Source: Aedes albopictus (taxonomy: Eukaryota; Arthropoda; Insecta; Diptera; Culicidae). From it: a stretch of 64,000 nt of DNA. Below are positions 11,530 to 22,148 of this stretch, piece by piece. A model generated the notes under the pieces. The model was not told the DNA's origin. It saw only the letters and a list, made by a program, of their open reading frames with translations, and did no database searches. Made by a program: the position numbers and the translations under genes. How positions within the stretch are numbered: position 1 is the first letter of the stretch; each line of letters opens with the position of its first letter. The stretch lies in NCBI RefSeq assembly GCF_035046485.1, contig NC_085137.1:483284252-483348251 (forward strand). The letters are read 5' to 3'.

Positions 11530-11786
11530 GGGTCTTCAGTTAGCCTAGTGGTTAAGGCTATGGATCGTCAATCCGGAAACGGCGAGTTCGACTCCCGTTC
11601 CGGTCGGGAAAATTTTCTCGACTGTATCATTGTACTTGGCTCACAATATACAAATTCATGCAATGGCAGGCAAAGACAGTTCTTCAATTAATAACTGTGG
11701 AAATGCTCATAGAACACTAAGTTGAAGCGAGGCAGGCCATGTCCCAGCGGGGACGTAGAACCACAAAGAAGAAGAATAAGAAGAAG
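11530..11786 (+). mobile_element. Feilai-like tRNA-derived SINE
   Basis: A tRNA-like 5' part has an A box (TTAGCCTAGTGGTTAAGG) and a B box (GAGTTCGACTCCC). Next comes a tRNA-unrelated body with TTAATAACTGTGGAAATGC and TAGAACACTAAG, and a GAAGAAGAATAAG tail. A direct repeat AATATTCTG flanks it (11521-11529, 11787-11795). The body matches the minus-strand copy at 55.7 kb. Feilai is the known Aedes aegypti SINE family with this design; the assignment is from memory. Confidence 0.8.
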
Positions 11787-11795
11787 AATATTCTG

Positions 11796-12138
11796 CAAAC
11801 AAAAAACCCTTTCAATGTATAAATTCATTACAAATATCAATGAACATACTTTGAATAAAAATACAAAAATAACAATATAGTTTATTGTGAAAAAAAGATT
11901 TTGTTCTCGCTATGCTAAGTTGTGTCCATACTTTCTTGGACACCCTGTAAGATGTAAAGCAAGCTCATTATTAGTTGGGACGTCATGGGAAGAAAAGGAA
12001 AACAATGGCCAATAGCTGCGTTCTCATATTCATTATATTTTTACGTAATAAAATAGTATTAATTCTTAGCTTTTTGCGAACAGTGTACCAATGTGAATAA
12101 TATTCTATATTACGTCCGAAATCATCATGCAGTATTCA
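11796..12138. other. AT-rich spacer downstream of the 12.1-kb gene
   Basis: No gene or clear repeat end was seen. It should hold the 3' end of the minus-strand transcript. Confidence 0.3.
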
Positions 12139-12139
12139 T

Positions 12140-12403
12140 TTATTCGATTGAAGAACTGTTGCTCGCGTTGAAGGGTATCTCACCAGCAAAATATCTAGGG
12201 CGCCACGGCCTCCATGGATACAGCGGAGGACGCAATATGAGCCTATGTTCAACAAATGAAGCGTTCGACGGCTGGCTGTCGTTGGTTCTGATCCAAGACG
12301 GTTCCACCGAAGGATCGACTGCTGTTTCGTTTCTCGAACCGGGCACGGCTATTGCCATTGCACCGACGATGATCACCAATGACGCTAGCAGGTACAACTT
12401 CAT
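12140..12403 (-). CDS. Small secreted glycopeptide-like protein, 87 aa
   Basis: It starts MKLYLLASLVIIVGAMAIA, a clear signal peptide with likely cleavage around residue 19. The mature part of about 68 residues has five N-glycosylation sequons (N25, N41, N47, N79, N82), no cysteine, and a basic-aromatic Pro-rich centre (PLYPWRPWRPRYF, 60-72). I do not recognise the family; a salivary, antimicrobial-like or structural secreted peptide are all possible. The ATG is chosen because it starts the signal sequence and a TATA/initiator pair lies 50-85 bp upstream. An AATAAA hexamer overlaps the stop codon (12144-12139). No TE homology was seen, so this is probably a host gene, single-exon as far as visible. 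Confidence 0.65.
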   Translation of the reverse strand: MKLYLLASLVIIVGAMAIAVPGSRNETAVDPSVEPSWIRTNDSQPSNASFVEHRLILRPPLYPWRPWRPRYFAGEIPFNASNSSSIE

Positions 12404-12452
12404 GATTACTTTATTGTAACGGATGTGATGTACCTCCGTCCTTTTCCTGTAA

Positions 12453-12487
12453 CTGACTGAAACTATTTCACGATGGATCCATTTATA
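12453..12487 (-). promoter_or_regulatory. Core promoter of the 12.1-kb gene: TATA box and initiator
   Basis: On the minus strand TATAAA (12487-12482) is followed 29-33 nt later by two overlapping arthropod initiator motifs TCAGTC/TCAGTT (A at 12458 or 12454). The implied 5' UTR is about 51-55 nt. Confidence 0.55.
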
Positions 12488-12889
12488 TCAGTTGATTGTC
12501 ACATCATACATTGCAGCAAAATCAACAGCTGCTCTGACATGCTGAGTATGTTCAAAGAAATTATAAGATCAAAGGAAAAATTTTATAAAAAAAAAGTGTA
12601 GGCATATTATTTAAATGTGCTGCAGTTTCAGTTAAAATACCCACAGTCTCGTACACAAATAGAACGCAACCCTTCAAAAACAGAGGAATGTGTTTTATAA
12701 ACATATCAGCTATTTGAAACTGGGTTAAAAAAAACTGTTCAAACTGGCAATTGATTGATTGCTGTAAAGCCAACAGCGTGGTGTTACGCTCTATTTCTCT
12801 CCCAAAGTGAAAAGGTTCTCTTTTCAATTAGAAAGAAAAGTTGAATGGTTGAATCTTACATTCAATTCTGATCTTTTGATTTGCTGGTT

Positions 12890-13050
12890 AGTAGGTTTAA
12901 GTATAGGTCGGCTTCAGAGGCACGTTTTCTTCCATGTGGGAATCGTGTGCCATGTCATTATTAACGCAAGTTTCTCACGCAAAACGTTACATTGCACATG
13001 TCAGTTGGCATGTACTGACGCCGTTTCGTATTGCGTGCCATACACAATTA
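12890..13050 (+). repeat. SINE-like repeat copy
   Basis: It shares GGTCGGCTTCAGAGGCACG, the CTTCCAT block and GTGTGCCAT with the repeat at 10.9 kb. No target duplication was found. Confidence 0.4.
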
Positions 13051-13489
13051 TATGAAATCTCTGCATAATATTCCAATTCACAGTATCAAGTGCTACATCG
13101 GTAATGCCATCTGTCGGTGTTACCCTTTTTTGCTTCACCGAGAAAAATTTCTACTCTGTCACTGAGTTGGCCCTACTCCGGAATCTAAACATCTTTTGCT
13201 TTCCTAATCAATTTGTAACGTTTTGCGTTTTTAGTTATAATCGAAAAGAAAAGTAGATAAATTGACTAAAAGTTATTTAAACTTTTGTTTTGTATTTATG
13301 TTAACTATATTGAAATATTTCATTTGTTTGTAAAATCGGTCCATGCCTGTTACTTATGCTCATGAATGTTATAGCGTTTGTAAAAGCTTTCATGATTTGC
13401 CATGCATGAAAATCGCCATGTCGAAATAGTTGGTGCGATTTGGAATAATAGTTAGCAATTTCAATAGTGGGGGACTTTTGAAAAGCGGC

Positions 13490-13635
13490 TCAGTTTCGAG
13501 ACGCAAGTGATATTCTAACTCGGTCATTTCGCTACGAGTACGGCTGGCAAGCAGAAGTGCGCGAGTTATGTCCAAGTTATTTGAGAAGTTAATTGAAGTT
13601 TATTGCTGTGCAAGTTATTTTTGAAAATTAAAGGT
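13490..13635 (+). promoter_or_regulatory. Possible promoter and untranslated first exon
   Basis: An initiator-like CTCAGTTTCGAG (A at 13492) starts a stretch without ATG-led ORFs that ends AAAG|GTAAAAG, a good splice donor (GT at 13634). This resembles 5' UTR exons of insect genes, but no downstream coding exon was identified. Confidence 0.25.
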
Positions 13636-13764
13636 AAAAGTAGTGAGTGAGTTTCTTAATGTAAAAGTGATGTTAAACGTTTTTGGTGTCTTTCTTTCAC
13701 ATTTAGTGGACCGAGGTCCGAGATTTCGCGGTTTCTGCTGAATTTTTATTGAGTTACGAAACTA

Positions 13765-13979
13765 CAGTATTGTTTCGATTTTATCACGCCCCTTTTGAAA
13801 AATGCTTTTGAATATTCCACAAAATCTACACGTATTTTCAATATTTTTAACGTTGCAAAGCGAGCTTTCAACATTCATCTTGAAGAAGAGGAGAAACATT
13901 TGCTCTCAAATGTTACAGTATATTAATAAAAAATGAAGGACTGACGCCCGGAGGGCGTGATAAAATCGGAACATTACTG
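13765..13979. mobile_element. 215-bp MITE, TA target duplication
   Basis: Inverted ends CAGTATTGTTTCGATTTTAT and CAGTAATGTTCCGATTTTAT both continue into CACGCCC. TA flanks both sides (13763-13764, 13980-13981). Tc1/mariner/pogo type. Confidence 0.75.
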
Positions 13980-14254
13980 TATCTACGAAAAAAGGTAATT
14001 AAATTCTAATTGTAGCAAAAGTTTTTAAATCTAATAGTAGTTCCTGTTGGACGTGTAGCACCCAGCGCTTTTTTCGTACGGCTGGTTTTTGTTAATTGCA
14101 TTCGGCGGCCGTCATCGCCGAATCGGGGAACCTTCTGGTGAAGTGCACGCCATTTCCGTCTGGATCTTCGCGACCCGTGTGCCCAGCAAACGCCCGCCTC
14201 CAGAAGGCAGTCAAACGGAGGCGCGAGTAAAGTCGCTCTTCCATCCAGTAGCTA

Positions 14255-15625
14255 CAGTGTATCAAACAATTGTCCGTACAGGATTTTTTTGGTCAAAATT
14301 ATTTTTCATTTAAATGATTATAACTTTTTTATACGTCAATCAAAAACGCTGAAATTTTGACCAATTATAGCCCATATATTAAAGCTCCATTGGTAAAATT
14401 TTGAGCGAGATCGAATAAGTTTTCTGAAAGTTATAGAACTTTTAGTAAAACTTATAAAACTTTTGAATACATTTTTGAAACATTGTATCTCAATATGTAC
14501 TTGATGAAACTTTTTCAATATTTTTCGTGTTACAGCTTATACCTAAGGCTGTCATATGCAGCTTCGTTTAAGGTTTTATATTCACTACAAAAAATATGAA
14601 AAATCTGTATATGTTCAGAGTGTCATTTGGAAATTTATCACATTTTGGTCAATAAAAGTGCCAAATGTTTTCAACTTTTTTAAACTCTCTTAATGATATA
14701 TTTTTATACAGGACCTACTAAACTACATATGAAGAGTAGGTCCTATAGATTTTTCGTTCAGTTAATGCACTTTTATTGATGGAAAACGTTTGGCAGATTA
14801 TATGTACAAAATATGGTAAATTTTAAAACATCGTCAACTATATACGCACATTTTTCATATTTTTTGTAGTGAATATAAAACCCCAAACATGGCTGCATAT
14901 GAAAACCTTTGGTATAAGATGTAACACAAAAAAAATTGAAAAAAAATCATCGAGTACATATTAAGATATAATGATTTAAAAATGTGTTCAAAAATATTCT
15001 AAGTTTTACTAAAAGTTCTATAACTTTCAGAAAACTTATTCGATCTCGCTCAAAATTTTTCCAATGGAGCTTTAATATATGATTCATGATTGGTCAAAAT
15101 TTCAGCGTTTTTGATTGACGCATAAAAAAGTTACTTTCTAGGTTTAATCACCGCATGACTTTATCATAATTGAATTTTATTGGCTTTTCTCGGTGAACTT
15201 AATACTACTCAAAGAAGGAGGGAGTAACGAAAGTAATGAAAGAAACGGTGGATAGAATCGCAAGTGTGCGACGAGAGAAATTGAATAGAAGTTGAAAATT
15301 AACAGAGGGCCATAATTGAACAACACAATCACAACGACGACCCCTTTGCCTAACGTTCTCGTGTTGAACGTTGTGATTGTGTTGTTCAATTATGGCCCTC
15401 TGTTAATTTTCAACTTCTATTCAATTTCTCTCGTCGCACACTTGCGATTCTATCCACCGTTTCTTTCATTACTTTCGTTACTCCCTCCTTCTTTGAGTAG
15501 TATTAAGTTCACCGAGAAAAGCCAATAAAATTCAATTATGAATTAGCATAAAAAAGTTATTAACATTTGAATGAAAAAATTTTTTGACAAAAAATTTGCT
15601 GTACGGACAATTGTTTGATACACTG
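14255..15625. mobile_element. Tc1/mariner-like foldback element inside the LTR
   Basis: Inverted ends CAGTGTATCAAACAATTGTC lie at both termini, with TA on each side (14253-14254, 15626-15627). Interior arms form a long palindrome centred near 14730. There is no transposase. A second foldback unit was inserted later near its right end. Confidence 0.75.
15134..15545. mobile_element. Nested foldback with virtually perfect ~170-bp arms
   Basis: Arms at about 15169-15340 and 15369-15540 look identical in reverse complement, separated by a ~30-nt loop. A direct repeat GCATAAAAAAGTTA (15120-15133, 15546-15559) flanks the 412-bp unit. Because of the palindrome both strands can be read as the same short peptide; that is not coding evidence. 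Confidence 0.7.
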
Positions 15626-16561
15626 TAGGTTCTCCCGTCGGTCGCCTAATACCGAAGGTAAGGTCCCGTCCGTCAATCCCAGTGGACCGGAGTTCGAGAG
15701 GCGATTCACTGAAGCGTGTCGTCGATAGCACGCTGCGAATCCGATCCAAATCCGGAAAATAGGAAACGTACCATTCCCCGCTCGGTCATAGCAGGAATCT
15801 AAGTACGCGAAACCGGGTCGCTGGGCTTTTGGTACTTTTCTATCGTTCAGAGGAGGATCCTCTCGGGTACAAGCGGCATCCGCCGTGTCCCTCTCGAGTA
15901 AAACGAATCGGAAGCTTCCAACCAGCCGCCACTCCCTCCGCACCGGTAATTCGGCCATACCGCACACGGGTCCTTCGTCGTCGCTGTGCGCCAAATCGTG
16001 GCACGGTCACGCCGGCGAACACCATTGTTGACTGCCATCTCCGAACGTCGAAGTCGTCGCCATCTTCGAGCTACATCCCCCGTCACCGAGCATCGTATCA
16101 CCGAAAAACCTGCGCAGGTACGTGAAGAGCTTTTTTGTACATGGCCATGTCTGCTCTTTTCCATGCCGTATGAATATCTTCCGTCCAACACGAATGAATT
16201 TCCTAGAATAAATAGTAGAAAGTTTGAAATTTCGTTTAGTTCCGTTACGTTTCACATCGCTTAATTGAATAAACATACTCACTACCATACGTTACGTTTT
16301 AGTTCCGTTACTTCGCTCGGATGAGTAAGAATCCCTTCGGTTTTCCCTAAGTATCTTTTAGTCTGTGAAAGAGTTAGAGTTAAATTTGCGTTCGAAGAAA
16401 TTCTGCCGTTTACCAAGAACCGTTCAAAACCGTCCCTGAGTGAAATAGTCTTCTGCAAAGTCGGGCAAATTTCAACACGACCGGTGGTCTCTCTTTGAGA
16501 GTGGCGCTTAAGCCACCGTGCTTTAACCAAATCCTCAAGAATAGTTTACGAACGGTTACAT

Positions 16562-16578
16562 TGGCGCCCAATGTGGGG
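16562..16578 (+). other. Primer-binding site of the LTR element
   Basis: TGGCGCCCAATGTGGGG sits 1 nt after the LTR end, the usual place for tRNA priming. The TGGCGCCC core is shared by many LTR elements. The primer tRNA is not assigned. Confidence 0.5.
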
Positions 16579-16579
16579 C

Positions 16580-17540
16580 CAGCTAAAAGTGGGACAACTC
16601 ATTGCCAAAGAGTTATCCCACTTTTATCGAAAACTGAGTAGGAAAAACCAGGCTTGACAGAAACTCCCTCGCGAGAAAATGAGGAAGCGATTTTGGCGAT
16701 TTTCTGAGGAGTGAAAATAAAACTCAGAAATCACAACGCAAATCCTCAACAGCACCGAGCGCGAGCTTGCCGCGCAACGAGGAGTTCGTCCAACACCCAT
16801 AATTGCTTGTTGTGTTTCTCACGTCCACTCACACTCAAAAAGCTCTCGCGAGTTCCACTCCCATACAAAGAAAGACTCTCGAGGCGAAAATCGCACTCAA
16901 AAACCCGAAATAATCATCGGCTCTTTTTTCGTTCCCCTCTTCCTCGCTCAGTTTTTATTGCCTCTCTGTTTGGGGTTCGTTCGCTCCCTCGCGACGAGGC
17001 AAAAGCAAAACACCGCTCTAGAGCATGTTGCAAAACTCTTTTGATTTCGAGGAGGATTATCAAGCCTGAGGAAAACAAAACATTTTTCGATTTCTGAGTA
17101 CGACCAACTCAGTGACTGACTGAGTCGAATTATTTCTCTGTGTTCTTATTGGGTCAGGTACTAGCAATCAGTAACGAACCTATCAGGAACCTATTATAAT
17201 GGATGAGGAAATTGCTGTGACCAAAAAAATATCGATAAGGTCCATGGCCCTATCGGAAATCGAACTAAAACACCCTTAGCATGGTCTGATGAAATAACCG
17301 TCCCAACAAACATTTTTGCTGTACAAGAGTGGAACAAACCACTCTTAAGCAAACTTTAGCTTAAGAAACTGTTATTCAACTAGTTCTGTTACTTGGGGTG
17401 TTTTTACTGTATCGTTTAACGATAATTATTCTATGTTCCGTTTTGAGATGATATCATCTATATGCAAAGTTGTTGAAAAGTATTTACGTACCCATATAAT
17501 TACAATATCAAAGTATCAAAGTAATCCTGCTAAACCGCAT
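16580..17540. other. Gene-free stretch
   Basis: It holds a 16-bp-arm hairpin (AAAAGTGGGACAACTC) at 16594-16633 and otherwise no ORF with recognisable content. The first part may be leader of the LTR element. Confidence 0.3.
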
Positions 17541-17617
17541 TTACTCAGGTGTTCTCATTGAACGTAATTAAACATTTAAAACATTCAATTGATAGCACTA
17601 CTTTCATCTCATCAGCC

Positions 17618-17929
17618 ATGGGACGCTCATCGATTTTATCGCTATCGCTGATTCTAATCTTAATCCCAAAGCCGTCCACCCCGCAGCCAACATCCCGAAT
17701 AGTAAACTGGAACTGGAACCCATTCCCTCAACCTCCGGCGATAGTGCCATTACCGCTCGTTATCAACAACAACAACAATAATCCTTCATCCATCGTTTCC
17801 TGTCCGCCGATCAACGTACAAGTTGTAATACCACCGGCGGTGCTGGGGACGTCTGCCGCCACAACAACCAGCAGCAGCGGGTCCACAACAACGTTGGGGC
17901 CGATAGTTTTCCCCAGCTCGAAGAAGTAA
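17618..17929 (+). CDS. Small secreted Pro/Asn/Thr-rich protein, 103 aa
   Basis: The first ATG at 17618 has a good context (CAGCCATGG) and begins MGRSSILSLSLILILIP, a short signal peptide. The open frame extends upstream without an ATG. The mature protein is low-complexity: WNWNPFPQPP, a run of six Asn near residue 52, one CPP, hydrophobic VQVVIPPAVLG, then a Ser/Thr-rich tail (TTTSSSGSTTT) typical of O-glycosylated secreted proteins. I do not recognise the family. An AATAAA lies 170 nt past the stop. Like the 12.1-kb gene, it sits between TEs and shows no TE homology, so it is probably a host gene. Confidence 0.6.
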   Translation: MGRSSILSLSLILILIPKPSTPQPTSRIVNWNWNPFPQPPAIVPLPLVINNNNNNPSSIVSCPPINVQVVIPPAVLGTSAATTTSSSGSTTTLGPIVFPSSKK

Positions 17930-18098
17930 CGTTATCGCGTCATTAGCGCTGCTAGCTGTTCGAGAGTTGTGACCATGCGTGGTTATTTCATAGAATGTCG
18001 AGTTCGAGAAAGTGAAACGAACGCCCAAATATAGGTAACCCGCGTATCATGTAGTTGGTTGTTAGCAGCAACCGGTTAAAACAAAGTAAGCGATGGAA

Positions 18099-18104
18099 AA
18101 TAAA
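18099..18104 (+). terminator. Polyadenylation signal of the 17.6-kb gene
   Basis: AATAAA is followed by an AT-rich stretch, giving a plausible 3' UTR of about 190 nt. Confidence 0.5.
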
Positions 18105-18460
18105 TGAAAATTTTAAAAATAATTAGGTATTCTTTATTACGCCACAAAACGTAACCTCAAAAATGTTTGACAGTTCTCAGGGCACTTGACAGATGAGCAA
18201 CAACAAGGTTTTTATATATTGTAAGGCTGAGCATGACGTTTAGTTTGTGGAGAAAGCAGGCCCCTGACACGGCCTATATCAATGCATTGGAATAGTCTAT
18301 TTTACGAAACGACAACAGTGTTGATATTGATATTAACACTCACGGGCTTAGGCGCAACCTCCTGTCAAATTTTCATTCATGAAATGAGCGATCAGCTGAT
18401 CCGAAACGTCTCGTAAAATGGCTCATCATGGTAGACAGGATGTCCTGGGCGCTAATAAAT

Positions 18461-18660
18461 CAAGGAGAATACATTTTACTAAGGTGGCGCAGATAAACAT
18501 TGCAAACCACTGGTTGTCTCTTCCATTCTTCTGGTGTTCTTATGGAACTGAAATAGTGACGTCACTATTTTAGTTGCATAAGAACACCAGAAGAGTGGAA
18601 GAGACAACCAGTGGTTTGCAATGTTTATCTGCGCCACCTTAGTAAAATGTATTCTCCTTG
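18461..18660. mobile_element. 200-bp foldback MITE with 9-bp target duplication
   Basis: Arms of about 84 bp starting CAAGGAGAATACATTTTACT are nearly perfect inverted repeats around a ~32-nt loop. CTAATAAAT is duplicated exactly on both sides (18452-18460, 18661-18669). A 9-bp duplication suggests a Mutator-like element; 8 bp of it would fit hAT. Confidence 0.85.
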
Positions 18661-19008
18661 CTAATAAATAGCGCCCACTGTCAAATGCGAAAACATCAAC
18701 AATTTTTTGTTTAACGTTTATTTTGGTTCGTTGATCAGTTTTTGGAATCATTTTTTCCACCGCTTATGATCACAAAACACTTCAAACTCGCTTTAATATC
18801 AATGTACGGTAAGAGGAGCATGCGATTAGTTGAATAAAGCAACCTAACAAACACGCATTGTGAATGTGATTTCGTGTGTGGCTCACAACATCAAACAAAA
18901 GCTGCGTTTGTTGATTACACGCTAGTTTCAATTTGCACGAAAATGAGTATAAGGCAGTTAGATGTTGGCTACGATAAATTTCATTCATGCCAGGGGCCTG
19001 GGAGAAAG

Positions 19009-19267
19009 CGAAGACGGCTAATAACAAGACAGACAGCTCCCACCCTGTCGCAGGCGACATGGTTGGAACGCCCTCAACGATTCACAGGAACATTAAAACA
19101 TGATTGTGTACGTGTACATGCTAATACGTACACGTAAATAGTAGTATCGCACGCACACTCATTCATGATGTTGTTCCCTGGAGTCGTTCGCGGCGCTAGT
19201 GTGCTTGTAGCTACCAAAGTATATGGAGCAAGAGGGTAGATGTCTGTCTTGTTATTAGCCGTCTTCG
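19009..19267. mobile_element. 259-bp hAT-like MITE
   Basis: Inverted ends CGAAGACGGCTAATAACAAG continue into ACAGACA. GAGAAAG is duplicated on both sides (19002-19008, 19268-19274), possibly 8 bp with one more G. Confidence 0.65.
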
Positions 19268-19615
19268 GAGAAAGGCAGAGGAAGCGAAATTTCAAAGGAA
19301 TTTGAGGAGGCGGGGGATTTGTTTTCAGAATTTCTTACGGTGAGAAAATAATGGCCGCTCAGCTAGTTTTGACATCTAAGACAACCTTAGAATATATAAA
19401 AACCTTGAGCAACAACATGAGCAAAAAGAGGACGGCAACAAGGTCTGTAAAGTCGAATATATTTTTGTGTTTATCTTGCTTGTGGCTGATCTGTCAAGTG
19501 ACCTGAGTACTGTTGAATATTTTGAAGGCTAGGTTGATTGGTGTAATAAAGAATATAGGGGACCGGAACCCATCTTATGCAAAGTGCTCCCATTTTCATT
19601 CTATCGAAAACAAAG

Positions 19616-19942
19616 CTAATAAGCGCCTATAAGCGCTATTAGTTTTGTTTTATATTTTTGTATTTTTTTGTTAGGAGTGAACACTTGAGTGAGCAATGTG
19701 TGGATGTTCTTTGTGTTACGATTTTTGATTATACTCAGCTGTGCCTTACCTAACATGTGGTCTTGTTTCAGACGAATCCAGTCCCTTCCACTAATCACGT
19801 TTATATCTGCGCCAGAATCGACGAGCATTTGGAGCGGACTTGATGAGCCTAGACGACAGGTGGCCAACACGTCTTCGAGCGAAGGTGTGTTCACATGCTG
19901 GAACATTAAAACAAGTTTTTTATATAAAACAGAAAGAACCAA
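19616..19942 (-). pseudogene. Gypsy-type retropepsin fragment
   Basis: It contains the aspartic protease active-site motif MLVDSGADINVISGRDW (Asp at residue 42 of the open frame), typical of Gypsy-group pol. No reverse transcriptase or integrase was found on either side, so it is an isolated remnant of an LTR element. Confidence 0.6.
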
Positions 19943-20725
19943 GATTTATTGAACTTTAACCAACAAATGTATTATACCTGATCATGATCACCGAAGTCTT
20001 CGCGCGATGGGGATCCATTAGTCTTGACCTGCCCGGATAAAAACTAACCATAGGGTGTTTGGTGAAAACCATTCAGTGTACCAGCTACAATAATGTATAT
20101 TGTAATGAAATGGTTCGCTAAAAGCTTTGCACATTGTAGCTACTATACATTTACATTCGATTTTTATGTAACAATATATTATAATGTTTTTCTTACGTTT
20201 GAACCATTTACTTTTCCGAAACATTATTTTTCCGTGCATTTTTAAGTATTTATTCAGTTTTAGATTTTTTCCGTGCTTTGTTTTGTTGATGTTTGTGACT
20301 TTTTTGATGCAAAGGAAAGGAAAGAAAAAAGTGAATAAGTTGAAACATCAATTTAAAGTCAATAAAATGTTTAAATAAGTAGTAAACCAGATGTCTTAAG
20401 AACTGCAGATCCAAGAGATATGGCGGGCTAGGTATGTAGAGTGCGTTGAGAGGAATACGATTGACGAACTTTATCTTTGACGTAGAGCCATCTTTAACAT
20501 GTGGACTGGACTGAACACTGAAAGAAATTCAAATATAGGTTCGTCTATGGGTTCGCTTTTTAACCTAACTTATACTTGAATCGAACTTGACAGTTTTCTC
20601 ATGAGTTGTTATTTATTTCCCCGTGTATTTCAAACTTTAGTCAAATTGGAGCTTCAATATTGCAATAACGGTTAAGCACGCTGTAATGATACTTATGTAC
20701 CTCGTCACCCACTTCATGCAACTAC
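19943..20725. other. AT-rich stretch with no gene recognised
   Basis: No repeat ends or coding motifs stood out. Confidence 0.3.
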
Positions 20726-20837
20726 ACTGATAAAAATATCCATATTGGTTGTATGTGTCAGCCTATATAGATTTTTGCAATTAGTCTTTAGTAATACGAC
20801 ATATATTTAACACACATACTGCTGGATGAACTTTTTT
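20726..20837 (+). repeat. Dispersed repeat, copy 1
   Basis: ACTGATAAAAATATCCATAT to GGATGAACTTTT, 112 bp, is base-for-base the same as 32122-32233. A diverged minus-strand copy lies at 39.73-39.84 kb. The LINE poly-A (on the minus strand) begins exactly where this copy stops. Confidence 0.7.
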
Positions 20838-20898
20838 TTTATATAAAAAGTTACGTTTATTTGTCGATATTGCTTATAAAAATTATTCACATAATTAC

Positions 20899-21249
20899 TT
20901 AAACGTCGACATCAATAGTGAAATTTAGTTCATCGATATCTATCCGTCCATTACAATCATTAATGAAGGAAATATAATTCACTAAAATCTTCAATAACTT
21001 GGTTCTCGTTATTGTTCCAATTCGTTCTAACGATGGTCGCAGTAGCTCATCAGCTTCGATCCTCCGCCCACAGGTCTGCATCAGTTTTCGCTGTAGCAGT
21101 TTAAACGCATTGTTCACTCGTCGACATGCAAAAAATTTATGCTGCATTGTTTCTACGTGTGTTCCACAATGCGTACAATCTTCTCTTCTCCATCTGAACG
21201 TCTCATCCTGAACAGCAGTCGGCGATGTGGAGTTTTTTGGTTTATCCAC
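20899..21249 (-). pseudogene. C-terminal zinc-knuckle region of the L1-like ORF2
   Basis: CTHCGTHVETMQHKFFAC is the C-terminal Cys/His motif seen in LINE ORF2 proteins. The preceding part (DLPSSHRSTLYMWINQK) is in another frame, so there is a single-base lesion near 21185. The ORF ends in DELNFTIDVDV with the A-run about 55 nt later. Confidence 0.7.
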
Positions 21250-21483
21250 ATGTACAGTGTGCTCCGATGGGACGAAGGTACACGAAAAGAAAATTAATAG
21301 TATTATTTATTAGTTTAAAGTAATAGATTTTATGCCATTCTTCCATATAAACTTCATTACGCCACTTGATTCAATTTAAAATAAGACTTCATAGAATGTA
21401 TAACACGTTGTAGTGAAAAGTATAAGTTTTGCCTAATGGCAAAAATATATTAGGCAAAACTTATACTTTTGATAATGTTTGAG

Positions 21484-22040
21484 ATTGAAAATTCCAGCAT
21501 GGCGCTCGAAGCAGAAGAATTAAGAAAACAAAGTTCGTTGGCCGTCTTAGAGCTATTTTCGGGTAAGTTACAATCAAATTTAGTAATTACATCATTTGTT
21601 AATGCATTTGTGCTTTCAGGAGAGATGTTTATTGTTGGAATTTGCAAGCATGTATGCGGTAAATCTGTCCGGAACAAATTCTCATCGTTCGGAGGCATAG
21701 TGGTGGCGGCTAATTGCAGTTACATGAAGGCGCGTAGTCGAGCAAGCGGCCACCATTTCCACGTTTCGGATTTCCACCGGCCCTGCCCAACCATTTTAGT
21801 GACCTGCGCCACTTGCGGGTTTGCAGTATCTCCATCAAGCTGCAGAAGGAGAAAAGTAAGCCGGAAGTTATCAAATTAGATCTAGAGACAAAGGAGATAA
21901 TGAAGCACCTGGACTCCAACAAACACCGACATTCTGGCCTTAATCCCGTCGGACCTGAGCTTGCGCTACCGTCGTTGCAACGAAGTCTGCCAGTTGGTGA
22001 TCGACCGTGGGTGCCCTTCGGGATGATGCTCTACAACTTT
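21484..22040 (+). other. Possible captured gene fragment with a mini-intron
   Basis: Inside the element: an ATG-led stretch (MALEAEELRKQSSLAVLELF), a GGTAAGTT donor near 21565, a TGCTTTCAG acceptor near 21619 (intron about 54 nt, frame kept), then less repetitive sequence with open stretches such as KLDLETKEIMKHLDSNKHR. This looks like host coding DNA picked up by a transposon, but I recognise no family. Confidence 0.3.
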
Positions 22041-22148
22041 ACACACCCGCGAGAGTGTTATTTTTTAGCGAGAGGTTTAGTATTTTTAGCGAAATAATAT
22101 GTCAATTTCTTGATTTTGCTTTGGCTGACCAAGCCATGTGGGAAATTA

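Larger units (their letters stand above)
14045..16560 (+). mobile_element. LTR of a retrotransposon, interrupted by a foldback element
   Basis: It begins TGTTGGACGTG and ends GGTTACA (TGT...ACA). A GC-rich middle is followed by AATAAA motifs near 16205 and 16268. A primer-binding-site-like sequence follows at once. Without the 14255-15625 insert (and one TA) it is about 1.14 kb. Superfamily (BEL/Pao or Gypsy) is not decided. No gag or pol follows, so it is a solo LTR with a short internal stub or a truncated 5' LTR. Confidence 0.5.

Noticed and set aside
15177..15528. Two opposite-strand ORFs encoding the same peptide tail
   Set aside because: They are mirror images caused by the perfect foldback at 15134-15545; identical sequence on both strands is not evidence of coding.
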